64,000 nucleotides of DNA from Paraspadella gotoi. Lineage: Eukaryota > Chaetognatha. Made by a program: the position numbers and the translations under genes. Shown piece by piece: positions 21,165-32,314 of the stretch (position 1 is the stretch's first letter; each line of letters opens with the position of its first letter). The stretch is taken from positions 8,580,606-8,644,605 of the forward strand of contig CM119266.1 of assembly GCA_051294375.1 (NCBI GenBank), written 5' to 3'. Below the pieces are notes generated by a model. That model did not search any database, was not told where the DNA came from, and was given only the letters and a program-made list of their open reading frames with translations.

Positions 21165-22369
21165 CTACGCCTTGAAGGTTAGAAGTTTATCGATCAATTC
21201 TGGAAAATAAATTAATTAATAATTAACTTTAAAGAAAAGAGAAATGTAATCAAATAAATCCTCGACAATACTCGATATCCAATACCCTATTGACTTAAAC
21301 CTGAAAATTTTTAACATATCCCGTTTAAGCCTTTCCAATTTCTATTCCAAATATTTCTAGATCTGAGCCCTCATAATACACCCTCATAATACACGACTTC
21401 GGCATCAAGCCCTTCCCAAAATTCAGACCTTCAACCGTTCTAAATCCGAACCCAATGCTAAATCCCGACCCGCTTCATCCCAAATCCTCACCCATATATT
21501 TGATGAGACCGTCTTCGTCTTCCTGAATCTCCAATAGATCGATCAATTGATCCGCCTGTTTAGTTTCCATCTTCTCCGCTGAAAAAAAAAACAACAAAAG
21601 AACAATGAATCGATTAACTCAAAATCGTCAATCTCATCATCATCTCATCTAAATAATAATAATTAATTATAATAATACTAATAGTAATAATAATAATAAT
21701 AAAATTAACAGGAAAAGCGCCAGACCCAGAGAGCAAAGGACTTGTTTGACTTCAGTGCACGAAATGAGCCCAGATCCGTTTTTGTCAAAAACCTGGAGAT
21801 GAAAATTGAGAGAGTTAAGATTTTATTTTTAAAAAATAATTCATTCGCAAATCTATTGGCCATTTTTTAGATTAGATTAAGATTCTACTAGTATTTATCA
21901 TTGGACCAACATTAATTATTTTATTACCGTTACATTGCGCGTTTGATGGAAGCTTATATATTTGATAAATAATTAAAATTTTAACAAAATCATTTAGACA
22001 ACTTTCATACTTACTCATTAAGACTAAAACATTATCAAAACTATTATCATTATTCACTGCTCGAAATTCCTATCCCTAAACAGATTTCAATCTCACTCCA
22101 GCCCCCCTCATCCCCAGACCTCATCGCTAACCCCCTCCATTTCAGAACCTCCTCCCGCCCAACCTCAGCCCTCGATGTAGTCCTCCTTTACAACCGGAGA
22201 GAACAATGTCTTTTTTTCGCTTTTTCCAAAATCGGTTGAAATTCGGAGAAGGAGATTCGCTTTTTGCCTAAAGTCGGAAGGCGATGGGAGAAAAAAAAAG
22301 GAAGGAGAGAAATATAAAGAAAGTACAAATTATAAAATACTTTTATTCATATTTTTTATTAGCCGTTAG

Positions 22370-22476
22370 GACTGTGGATGGAACACTACGCCTGGGATGG
22401 TGTGTTCCCCCTCTGAGCCAATGGAATTGGCTGAAGGATGATGGATGTGAGGCGGTGTGAATATACCGCCACAACA
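22370..22476. repeat. dispersed repeat shared with 34676-34772
   Basis: Shares AGGACTGTGGATGGAACAC, TTCCCCCTCTGAGCCAATG and GGCGGTGTGAATATAC with the later copy. A 10-15 bp insertion separates the middle blocks here. Type unknown. Confidence 0.7.
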
Positions 22477-23114
22477 TTTTGTTTTATTTTCACATTATTT
22501 GAAATTTCAAATAATTTGTATTTCAGTTTAATCTGTGCTTCAGTTTCTTTATTCCAGTTTATTTAATCATATTTCATTAATCTTCCGAGCGAGACGAAAT
22601 TATTACGGAAACGAGATAAAATCTTATTTCATCACTAGTAAAAATTGATTTATGTAATGGTTAATGAACATCGAAACATAGTTGTAACTTTGTACTGTTC
22701 TTTATTCGTAAACTACGTTCCTCATAGCTAATCACAACTCCCTTGCACGGCGCACACCGCACAATCTCACTCCCAATTTTTCCAATTCCATAGCTAATCA
22801 CATCTTCCTTGCACAGCGCCCCTCCCCCTCTCCTCTTATCCACTCGACGTTCGATAATTGACGACGCTAGCGTTGGAGGATGGTGCAGCCAAGGCCGCTC
22901 AGAGATTGTCCGCCAAAAAAGGCGTCGACGTCCGTTGCCTTCGTAGGCTTCGGTGAAGATGATGAACGCGTCCTTTAGCCTCGAGGAATTAATAATGTTT
23001 GTTAAATTAATTGATTATCGTTCGGGTTTAATTTTAAGCGCGGCAGATAAACAGAGACAATGGACACTTGTCAACGACATTTCATCTGCGATGCCTTCAC
23101 GGAGTGAAACCTTG

Positions 23115-23329
23115 NNNNNNNNNNNNNNNNNNNNNNNNNNNNNNNNNNNNNNNNNNNNNNNNNNNNNNNNNNNNNNNNNNNNNNNNNNNNNNNNNNNNNN
23201 NNNNNNNNNNNNNNNNNNNNNNNNNNNNNNNNNNNNNNNNNNNNNNNNNNNNNNNNNNNNNNNNNNNNNNNNNNNNNNNNNNNNNNNNNNNNNNNNNNNN
23301 NNNNNNNNNNNNNNNNNNNNNNNNNNNNN
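23115..23329. other. assembly gap (215 N)
   Basis: Run of 215 N inside light-chain copy B. Confidence 0.98.
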
Positions 23330-23797
23330 CAAGCAATTAAATCCGAAAACATAAAAGATAAACAAGCGATGCATTTTTTCTCAGAATGTTTCCAGCATTA
23401 TTGAATCTCGCTGGAAAGGTTTAAGGTTCGATCCCGATGACCGACATGATCGAGGGAAACAAATCAAAATGGCACTTTTAAAAAGAAACAAACTTACCTG
23501 TTCCCTTTTGAGATGAAGATACCATGGGTGGAGATAACGATGAGCAGGGAAAAAGTTAAATTAGAAATAGAATAAGAAAAGGAGGAAGAGAAAGACGAAA
23601 ACGATAAAAAATGAAAGATCATTCCATTCATTCTAATCATTCAATTCACTTCATTCCCTTGATGAACATTTTTCACTTTCACATTACATTCATTGAATTC
23701 ACTTTCATCACTGGGTCAACTCACCATCTTCGACGATCGAGAGAAAAGCGGAAACTTAAAGACAAAAATCGAGTGAATTTCGATTCACAATCAAAGA

Positions 23798-23805
23798 CTT
23801 TTATA
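23798..23805 (-). promoter_or_regulatory. TATA box of light-chain copy B
   Basis: GTATAAAAG on the minus strand, about 75 bp before an ATG followed directly by a GTGAGT donor (23725-23727). Same arrangement as copy C. Confidence 0.6.
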
Positions 23806-24289
23806 CTCGAATCTATACCAGTGGCAGCGATCGCGAGTGTGAATTTTTAAATAAATAAATGATTTTCGAAAAAAAATTTTTTTTTAAATCAGAAACTAAT
23901 TAGGGAAACCCAAAAAAAATTTATGAATATAATCTAGAAATGTTATAACTTAATATTTGCGCTGATGAAAGCTAACATATTAGCCAAAACATATACGATT
24001 TTCTCCTTGAAAATAAAAACAAATTCGTTGTCTGATAACAAAATAAACAATTTCGCTTAATTCTAATTTCAAACGCAAAGTAATGAAAAGCTCGAAATAA
24101 CAATGAATATATACTAACAAATATTTATTTTTATCAATAGTATCAAAATAATGTCTAATGATTTGTTCAAGTCCTTAACAGTGAAACGCTAAACAATCGA
24201 AAGAGGAAAATCTGCGAAAATCTTTTTCGAGAATCGAAAGGCGAAATCGATGCTTCTTTTATGGTGTTTATGGTGTTGGATCTCTTGTT

Positions 24290-24640
24290 GTTCCAGGGGG
24301 CAGAAATATGAGGAATAGGATGGGGGGATGAAGGGAAGGCGGACAGAGGGAGAAGGGGGGAGGAAGGATGGGTTGAGATGAAAGAAACGGATTCAAGAAG
24401 AGGAAGGACAAGGAGAAGGAATAAAGGGAGGGGGGGAGAAGAAAGAGGAAGAAGGGATGCAAAAGTAGAGAAAAAGGAAGAGACTGAAAATGAGAGGAAG
24501 AATGAGCAGAAAATCGAAAAGAGAAGAGAAAGAGAACGGGGGGTAAAGGGAAGGGAGAAGATAAAAGAAAAGAACAACGGGACCGAAAAAAGACGAGCAA
24601 AAATTAAGAAAACAAAAAAAAAGGAAGAAAAACACTGAAA
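24290..24640. repeat. purine-rich low-complexity tract
   Basis: Plus strand mostly A and G. Frames on both strands are Lys/Arg/Glu-rich or Ser/Phe/Leu/Pro-rich and I treat them as compositional artefacts. The rest of 23810-25290 holds no gene I can support. Confidence 0.7.
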
Positions 24641-25293
24641 AACTCACAACAAAAACGCCGCCGCGCAAAAAATCACCAACAGATGTCTCGATCGTCGGTC
24701 GAATTCTCACTATGAAAAAGTCATGTCTATGTGCCCTTGTCAATCTGACTTAGTGACTCAACCGTTTCTAATGGCGGTCTTGACTATTCTTGGTTTGTTG
24801 TCTTTTTGTCCTTACTTATTTTTCTTTTTCGCCTTGAATCACTTTTGGAATTTTTGCTAGGATGTAGATACTAATCCTTAAATAATTTAATTCATTTTTA
24901 ATTTGTAGCGATTAAAACGACATTCAACTAATATTTTTTGTCAATTATTTTTTTAAAACGTAATTAACATTTCAAAAACAAATACTTTAGCAATGCAATG
25001 AAATCGGCAATTTGATTGATTTATCTTTCGTATTTCAAGTAAAAACCTCAGCTTCATTCTAGAACAACAGTGCCTAAATCATTTAATCAATAAATGTGAA
25101 CCGAAATAATTATCATTCGAGTTTCTGTCACATATCAATTTATAAATATATAATTTTCACAGAAAATATAAATAGTAACTCGTGAACTATTGGAGAACGA
25201 TTCCTCATGTTATGTTTCTCCAATATACTTCTTTCTGCTATCCCTTTTGATCAGCAAGACGGATTCGCTTGCTTCTCGACCAAGCAAGAATCT

Positions 25294-27350
25294 TCACCCG
25301 TCGCAAGCGGCAAGCAGCTTGTCGATGAACTCCATGTAGTCGATCTGCCCCTCGTCGTCTTCCACGATTCCAAGAAGTTCCATCAGCTTCGCCGCCTCCT
25401 GAGCTTCGAGTTTCTCACCTGAGCGTAGAAAATGCGATCGGAGAGGAGAGGGAAAATGCGATCGGAGAGGAAAGGGAAAATGCGATCGGAGAGGAAAGGG
25501 AAAATGCGATGAGAGAGGAAAGGGAAAATGCGATCGGAGAGGAAATGGAAAATGCGATCGGAGAGGAAAGGGAAAATGCGATCGGAGAGGAAAAGGAAAA
25601 TGCGATCGGAGAGGAAAGGGAAAATGCGATCGGAGAGGAAAGGGAAAATGCGATCATAGAGGGGAATGAAGGAAAGTGCGAACTAAAAGGAGAAAGGAGA
25701 AACAGAGAACAGAGAAAGAAGTAAGATTCGATCAGAGAGTGAGCTGCGATCAGAGAAGGGAATGAAAATGTTGCAAACAAAAAAGAGAAAAAATGAGTTG
25801 CGATCAGAGAAAATATTAAAAATCATGCGGTCGGAGAAGAGGGAGTGATGCGCTCAGAGAGGAAAATGAAGGAAGGTGCAAACAGAAAGGTAGAATGAGA
25901 AATTGCAATCAGAGAAAGAATGAAAAAAGATACGATCAGAGAATAGAGGATTTAAAAAGGAGCGTTCAGAGGTGATGAACTGGGAAAAAAGCCTCAGCGA
26001 GAAGTAAGTGCCCGACCCAGAATCGCCCTACCCAAAATGGCCTTACCCAAAGAGCAGAGGACGCTCTGCAACTCGGAGGAAGAAATCATCCCAGTTCCGT
26101 TTTTGTCGAAAACTTTAAGACCTAAAAATTAAAAATAAATATACATATTAAAAATAAAAAGCTAATAATAAAATAATAATTAAAAATAATAACAAAAATA
26201 AGTTTCAATGTGACAATCAATGCATTGACAGAAAAAAACAGTCAAATCGAATGCTTTCTGAGAGATGTTTTCATACCCTATAATTTTTTTTCTCCTAGCC
26301 ATTGTATCGATCGCATTGTTGTTCGGATCTATTGCATCTATTGCATCGATTGCTTGCTGGAGCTTACCCGGTTTGCTTACCTTCAATGTAATCCTCTCTC
26401 ACTCCAGTGTCTTTTTTATCAGCCTTGACTTGTTCGAAAATCGGAAGGAAATCTTCGTATTTGATTCTTCGTTCGCCTCGAATGGGAAATGATTAAATAA
26501 ATTGTTAGTAAATATAATTTATATTATATTATATTATAAACAAATAAAATATTAAATATCAACAAATTTGACATGAATTGACTTCTTAAATGACTGATTG
26601 ATTGATTGATCAACCAAACAAGTTCTTGTGCCATCCAGTACGATAAGACCCTGGCTTCGATGCCAGTTCAGTCCCAAAAAATGTTCAATTACTCGAAAAA
26701 CGGATTTACTGATTGATTGATCTACCAACCCAATTCCTCGGCGATCCCGACCGTTGGTTCAGTTACAGTCCAAAGATTAATTGTTTGCTCGAACGAATGA
26801 TAGAAAGATTGTTTTATTGTTCTACCCACCGAGCTCCTCGGCCATCCCGACCGATTTGACGGTGGCGTTGGTGCAGTTGCATCCCAACGACCTCAAGACG
26901 TCGCCCAAATAAAAGGCATCGATGTCGTGGCCTTCGTAGGCCTCGTCGAAGATGATGAAGGCGTCCTTGGTGGCTGGAAAGGTGTGATTGGTTAAAGGGG
27001 GATTGATTGGTGATGAATCACGAATGAGCGATTTTAAGTTATTCATCAAATCGTTAGAGATGGAACTGTTGTTTTGTTTACTTTCGTGTCGTTAACTCAA
27101 GAAAAAAAAAGGGAAAAAAATATTAAGAAAAATCACAAAAAGGAAAATTCTCACCAGCTTTTTCTGCGTCCGTGAGAACCTGAAAATGCGACAAAAATGA
27201 CGATATTTAAATAGTTAAAAACGATTTTTTCCCCTTCATTTAAAATAAGACGAAAGATTAAAGAAAAGACGAAAGAAGAAACGTGCTATTATGGTAAAAA
27301 TATAATTAAAAGTAATAAGTAAAAGGGTGAGGAAAATCCAAACTCACCAT
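25294..27350 (-). CDS. myosin essential (alkali) light chain, copy C (complete)
   Basis: Six coding exons: 27348-27350 (the ATG alone), 27155-27179, 26830-26973, 26381-26476, 26047-26121 and 25294-25418; 468 nt, 155 residues, as expected for the family. It starts MVLTDAEKAATKDAFIIFDE, has the first EF-hand region with YEGHDIDAFYLGDVLRSLGC, the degenerate middle (RIKYEDFLPIF), a third loop reading FDKNGTGMI, and ends FIDKLLAACDG. Essential light chains wrap the first IQ motif of muscle myosin heavy chain. ATG is followed immediately by a GT donor, the pattern also seen in copy B. A TATA box lies 61 bp upstream of the ATG. Compared with copy A, exons 4 and 5 are separate and the last two exons are fused. 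Confidence 0.9.
25429..25662. repeat. 24-bp minisatellite beside a 3' splice site
   Basis: Ten near-identical 24-bp units (AAAATGCGATCGGAGAGG plus AAAGGG) begin 10 bp from the acceptor of the last exon of light-chain copy C, ending at 25418. On the coding strand they supply a long pyrimidine-rich tract. Degenerate GATCAGAGAA-type units continue to about 25980. Confidence 0.9.
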
Positions 27351-27410
27351 GATTTCGACTTGAAAAAATTCGAACCGAGAGTGAGAGAGGAGGCTGTCGC
27401 CGCTGCCTTT

Positions 27411-27418
27411 CTTTTATA
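27411..27418 (-). promoter_or_regulatory. TATA box of light-chain copy C
   Basis: TATAAAAG on the minus strand 61 bp upstream of the ATG, followed by a CTCTCTCACTCTC stretch that would surround the start of transcription. Confidence 0.65.
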
Positions 27419-27429
27419 TCTACCTCTCT

Positions 27430-29061
27430 TCCCCCCCCCTCTCTTCTTTCTCTTTACCTATCTCTCTCTTCGTTAAAATGTTTTCTAAACAAAAAATCTC
27501 TCAACGAAAATTTGTTTTCGAATTTTAAGAAGAAACGTTCGCCAAACGAGGAAGGGAGGGGAAAGGAAAGGGAGATGGCAAGGGGTATAGGGAAAGAGGT
27601 GGAGAAAAGAATAATTGAAATGGACTCATGTTATTATACAGTTCTTTTTAAACATTTTTTGAATCGCCGGTGTAGATGTGGCCACAAAAAAAGAATAGGA
27701 AAAGTTAAAAAGGTCAGAAAGGACGAAAATGATGTGAGACGCGTCAAAGAACAAGTCAGAAAAAGATGCCCAATAAACAAAAGGCAAAAATCATAAAAAA
27801 GAGAAAGACTGAATTGTTTTATTATACATACAACATAGTGATTACATTATTATAATGCAATCATAATACTTCGCCGGCGAATATTTAACTGACCTTCGGA
27901 TATAACAAGATAAGGAAAATATGAGTTAAGAGAAAAAATTAGTTTTCAGCCACAGTTGGAAACGACGCGAGTGCAAAATCATGAAAATGAAAATATTTCC
28001 GTCACTTTTTTTAGTATTTTTACTTGTTTTTCAGACACAAACTAAAAGTAAACACAAATTTGAGTGTATCACAAACGCTGAACAGAACAAGCAGCTTTAC
28101 AGTCGTGACAGTTCGCCCATTAGTCTAATTGGACTTTCGGGCCACATCAATAAAAATTATTAATGTATAAATCTTTAAGAGACTTAAGAATTATCCACAC
28201 TTTTCTTGTCTTTATACGTTATAATTTATACTCATCTCTTTCAATTCCTTTTTTTTCTCCTATGATTTTGTAAAATCCTTCTCTCCCAACCGTCTGCGAA
28301 CCGACAACGCTCACATTTAATATCTCTCTTGGACTTTCCCTACTCACGCTCTTTCTTTTCGTTCGCGGGAGAAGAAAACTTTCTCATTAGATCGAATATA
28401 CGATTTCTTTTTATTTTTACAAGATTTTCTTTCTTTCTTTTCTTTCTTTTCATCTTCTTTCTTTCTCGGTTACGCTGCAGATTCGAATACGCTTCTCGTT
28501 TTAGGCGGCAAAAAAAAAGGATCGAGTTGGATGTTGATTCTAAATTTCTTACACCGACGGTTCGAACCTCGAAGATTCGGTGTAGGCAAAGGAACGGGGA
28601 TGAGGGAAAGAATGAGATAAAAGTGCAAAAAAAAGGGTAAAAGTTAAAGATAGAATTATAGGGAGAAAAGAGAGAAAAATCAAAGAACAAGCAAATGAGG
28701 AAGAAGGGATCTACCAGGTGATGTAAATTGTAAAGCATCTCGCATTAACGCAAAATTCTCACGAGGGATGGTTTATCGACTTTAGTTTATTGCTGCCGGA
28801 ATCGTTGACGTTAGCTTCTGTCGGCGGCTTTCGATGGCCGGGCTGGAATCTGATCTGGGTAAAGAATGTTTGCTCTTCATGCCAGCGTAGACGATCAATT
28901 ATTTTCAACGGAATTTTGGTCAATCGGTCATTTTCCTCCCATCCTCACTCGGTCATTTTCTTCTTCCTCCTTCAATCAAACCTGACCTGGCTCAATTTTA
29001 CTTTCGCCGACCGCGGTTACGGCGGCTTTATAATGTTTTATAGTTAATTACTTTGTAAAAG
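27430..29061. other. gene-free stretch
   Basis: No supported gene. Several frames of 60-130 codons exist, but none has family resemblance or splice support. The block near 28990-29025 (TTTTACTTTCGCCGACCG) matches the ends of the element at 53422-53586. Confidence 0.45.
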
Positions 29062-29294
29062 GTATGGTGGACTAAAATCCACCAACCGTTCATCAGCGGC
29101 CATTGGTACCGGAGGCAAGTCATTCGCCTCCCAACCAAAAGGTCCGGGGTTGTAGCTCGGTGATCGCCTAGCAGTTGAGAGGGACGGGGCGCTTAACCCG
29201 CCTCCAACATGGTGTTGCAGCCTGATCCGAATCTCAGGGACTGCTTATATTGAACGGTTCTGTCACTTACACAACAATCATTACTGTCTCTACA
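29062..29294 (+). repeat. tRNA-derived SINE-like repeat, copy 2
   Basis: Inverted relative to copy 1 (1281-1515). It carries the same tRNA-Gly-like head (GGCCATTGG, TTCGCCTCCCAACC, GGTCCGGGGTTGTAGCTC) and a body ending near GTCACTTACACAACAATCAT. The B-box-like block differs slightly between copies. Confidence 0.6.
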
Positions 29295-29830
29295 AAGGGT
29301 TCATTGGAAACTTGTAAAATTTAAATTTCCTCACAGGTAAACGGTCGTTTGAATCTTTAGGAAAAACTAAATTCTTACTTCGATAAAAGCCCGCGAAAAC
29401 TGGGCCAAACGCTAAAATCAACCAAGGTTAAGTGAAACCCTGTTCAATTCCTGATCAACTCGGTTTTTCAGATACTGAATGGTCTTTCTCGATTTGCGCA
29501 ATGAGCATTTGAGCAATCCAAGTAGTTGAACATTTTGCAGCTCATGAAGTGGGAATTGTTATTACAAGTTGATACAAAAATTACTCTTATCGGGAATGAT
29601 TTAAAATAACTAGGAGCAATGGTTTTGATTCATGATGATGTTCTTACTATAATCGTAACTCAAGATATGTATATTGTATAGTATAAGAAAACGAGTTTTC
29701 ATAACAAATGTATTCAAAACGTAAATAATAAACAGCTCTTGAAGAAAACAAAAAGGAGATGGAGGAGGCTGTGCTGTCTTCGGGGGAGAGAGAGGGGGGG
29801 AAGTAAACGGAGAGAAAGAGGAGAGAGTCA

Positions 29831-32006
29831 CTACATTTTTTTCTTCTTAAAACTTCGATTCACGCTGACGACTTTGTCGAATATTTCAACGTTGAAGAAT
29901 TTCCCTCGTTTGTTGTCCAAGGAAAAGCCGAGCGAGTGACCTGATAGAAAATGAGAAAAGTTTTAAAACAAAGAACAAGACATTTTACTGAATTTTGGTA
30001 TGTATTGAAATAAAAAAAAACCTCGTGCTTGGAGAGGGATGGAGCTGTAGTCGGATTTACGAGCAACCGACGAAGTCACGTCGTCGATTAAGAACTGAAA
30101 ACGAACATTTTAAATCAAGACTTTCTAATGATGTAAATAGTATATTATGGACGACACAAGTTTCAGATCAAGAAAGATTTATTCTTCAACAAGGTTATAA
30201 ACAATAACAGTCAAAATGCTCAGATGCTAAGTCTATTACAATGGTATTTACAAAGGTCAACGATTTGACCACATATAAACTGGGGGAACCGAGCGGGGTC
30301 AGGTTGTTAAGGTCAAGTGGTTTGACCGAGGTTGCGTGTTCTATATGTTCGTCCACACATCCCCCCACCAAGCCTTTGACCGGGTGGGGAGAAGGCTTGA
30401 GAAGAGTTATTGAGTTACGTCGTCGTTTTCATCGTCATCTTCCGGCGGTTGAAGCATCGTCGGAAGGACGTTAATTAGACCGGGGATGGATGATGATTGT
30501 CGACGAGCAACTTGGGGCGTCGTGGAAAACGCGAGAGGCGCCGCTTCTGTTTCCGGAGGCGGTGCGACTTGATCATTGACGACGGTTGGAGCCGCTACTG
30601 AAGTGCGACGCGGGCGACCTCGTGGGCGTGCCAGCGGTGGTTCAGGCGGAGCGGCTTCGTCGGTGACGGCAGGTTTCAGTCGGTCGACGGAGATCACTTC
30701 GACGCCGCGGCCCGGTACCTCGATTTTGAAAGTTTTTGGGCCACGTTCGAGGACGTTGTAAGGGCCGTCGTAAGGCGGCTGGAGCGGCGTCGAGTGTCCG
30801 TCGCGTCGGACGTAGACGCGATTGGCGTCAGCGAGCGTTTCCGGAACATGAGAAGGCGGCGCCGAGTGCCATGCGGCGGGCAGAGGCTGCATGAGGGCGA
30901 CGTCTGCTCGGAGGTCGTCGAGGATTCGTGATCGAGCGGCGGCGTCGACGTCGGTTGTAGGGACCGGAAGTAGCTNNNNNNNNNNGTTCGTCCACAATAT
31001 AGTATTTTTTTAAAGAATCTCTCCGCTCTCACTTTGTAACTTCGCGAAAAACCCATAGGACCGAAAGTCGTGATGGAAACCACGTTGTCTTTCATTAAGG
31101 ACAATCTGTAGAAAAAGAGGGAAAAGAATTACGTCAAGGATATAAAAAAAAAGGACAAATGAAACGAAAGAAAAGACAATGAAGAAACAAAGAAACAAAA
31201 CGGTTAAATGTACCCGACCTTTGAACGCATTTGACGGGGACGACGACGCCGACCAGGAAACACGCGACACCGAAAACGCAGACGAACCCGCAAACGACGA
31301 CGCGAATAACGTCGCCCGACGCCGCGCGGAAAAGGCGCGCCTGGTACCGGCGCCACCACGTGGACTCGTCCGGCGTCACCTTGGATTTGGCGGCGTCGAA
31401 GCGCGCCGCCATCTCTCGGGAACCTTGAGGAGAGAAAGGAAAGGGCGGAGAGGTTGAAGTCGAGGATTGCGAGAGAAGAATTAAGAGAAAATCAAAACGA
31501 AGATTAAAAAAAAAACGTTAAAAAACATTATGAACAGAAGTCTGCAATGAAATAATTCAGCTTGTTGACAATTGGATCACCTCACCTCCTTTTCTTCTTG
31601 CACCTTTAGGCAAAAAAAATGAGGGCAAAACCTTTCTACTCGATTCTCTAATTGGTAAGTTTAAGGGCAAATTTATTTCCGTATTTAAAGTATAAAAACT
31701 CTCGAAAGACACAAATTTCCCCCGATTCATCTTTTCGCCTCCATCGCACACCCCCACCTCCTATTTAACCTTACCTTTATAAAAGGTGAGGCCCTGAAAA
31801 ATGCTGGCGGCGCCGATCAAAGTCCCGGCGAAACTGACCAAATTGTAGAAAGCTTTGCGATCGTCTCTGAAGAGAAGCACATCCTGCGCCGTTCGACCCG
31901 AGAACTGGCGCCCAATTTTGGGCAGCGTGGGGGCTGCAGCTCCGCGGAGCAGGGCTGCAGCTCCGCGGAGCAGGGCGGCGCCACTTGAGATCGAACCAAG
32001 TCTCAT
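29831..32006 (-). CDS. TMEM223: TMEM223-like mitochondrial inner-membrane protein
   Basis: Five exons: 31775-32006, 31219-31423, 31033-31105, 30022-30094 and 29831-29940; 693 nt, 230 residues, all joins in phase. The first exon carries a Gly/Ala/Arg-rich presequence with a perfect 20-nt duplication (LLRGAAALLRGAAA), then DVLLFRDDRKAFYNLVSF, the family's DVLLF-x-HDR block followed by the first membrane segment. Exon 2 holds the second membrane segment (VVVCGFVCVFGVACFLVG). Exon 3 has VVSITTFGPMGFSRSY, matching the QVTLTTHAPFG region of vertebrate TMEM223, and the last exon matches its C-terminus (KFFNVEIFDKVV). TMEM223 is a two-pass inner-membrane protein linked to complex IV translation. A retrotransposon sits in the intron between exons 3 and 4. 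It starts about 310 bp downstream of SGF29 on the same strand. Confidence 0.88.
30142..31000 (-). mobile_element. Ty3/gypsy-type LTR retrotransposon, interior collapsed at a gap
   Basis: The 3' LTR is 30146-30357 (212 bp), with terminal inverted repeats TGTGGACGA and TCGTCCATA. It contains AATAAA and is preceded by the polypurine tract GGTGGGGGGA. The first 11 bp of the 5' LTR survive at 30986-30996, beside ten N (30976-30985). ATAT at 30142-30145 and 30997-31000 is a target-site duplication. The only coding part is 30407-30975: the C-terminal domain of a gypsy integrase (YDGPYNVLERGPKTFKIEV, then ISVDRLKPA) with an acidic tail. Protease, reverse transcriptase, RNase H and the integrase core are missing from the assembly, probably hidden in the gap. 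It lies in TMEM223 intron 3 in the same orientation. Confidence 0.85.
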
Positions 32007-32314
32007 TTTATTGTTTTTTTGTTATCCTTACATGTTTCTTGGTTTCTTTTTTTTCAAACTGTAAAATAACGACTGGATCAAGTCTATACGAGTCTGCTCG
32101 AGTCGGGACCTGCCCCGATTCTATCCTAATCTGTCCATTAGCTAAAAAGAATGTAACTCCCTTCCTTTCAAATAAACAGAAAACTGACAAGAAGAATGAA
32201 GAATGGAAGATAGAATGACTCTATAAGTCTATACTAAAACGGAGGTATAAATGAAACATAAAAATAACAGAATGAATGACAAATCTAAAAAATAAACTAG
32301 AGTTCGGTGGAAAA

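Larger units (their letters stand above)
21165..23727 (-). pseudogene. myosin essential light chain, copy B (broken)
   Basis: Same exon order as its neighbours. The last exons look intact: 21726-21792 (VFDKNGSGLISCTEVKQVL), 21492-21578, and 21165-21199 ending KLLTFKA. The middle exons do not: 22164-22267 (KRISFSEFQPILEKAK) is frameshifted twice, and its end lost bases so GAGGGC runs into TGA. The EF-hand 1 exon near 22866-22985 has several single-base indels against copy A. The proposed ATG with donor is at 23725-23727, downstream of a TATA box (23798-23805). A 215-bp gap (23115-23329) lies inside. Many one-base indels near a gap could be assembly error rather than true decay, so pseudogene is a working call. 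Confidence 0.6.

Noticed and set aside
24167-24743. Frames of 86-136 codons on both strands
   Set aside because: Low-complexity purine/pyrimidine tract with no family resemblance.
25415-25780. Tandem repeat peptide frames (repeats of NAIGEERE and IAFSLSSP)
   Set aside because: Translation of the 24-bp minisatellite, which lies in an intron.
27512-28738. Several frames of 60-130 codons
   Set aside because: AT-rich or Arg/Lys/Phe-rich, without splice or family support.
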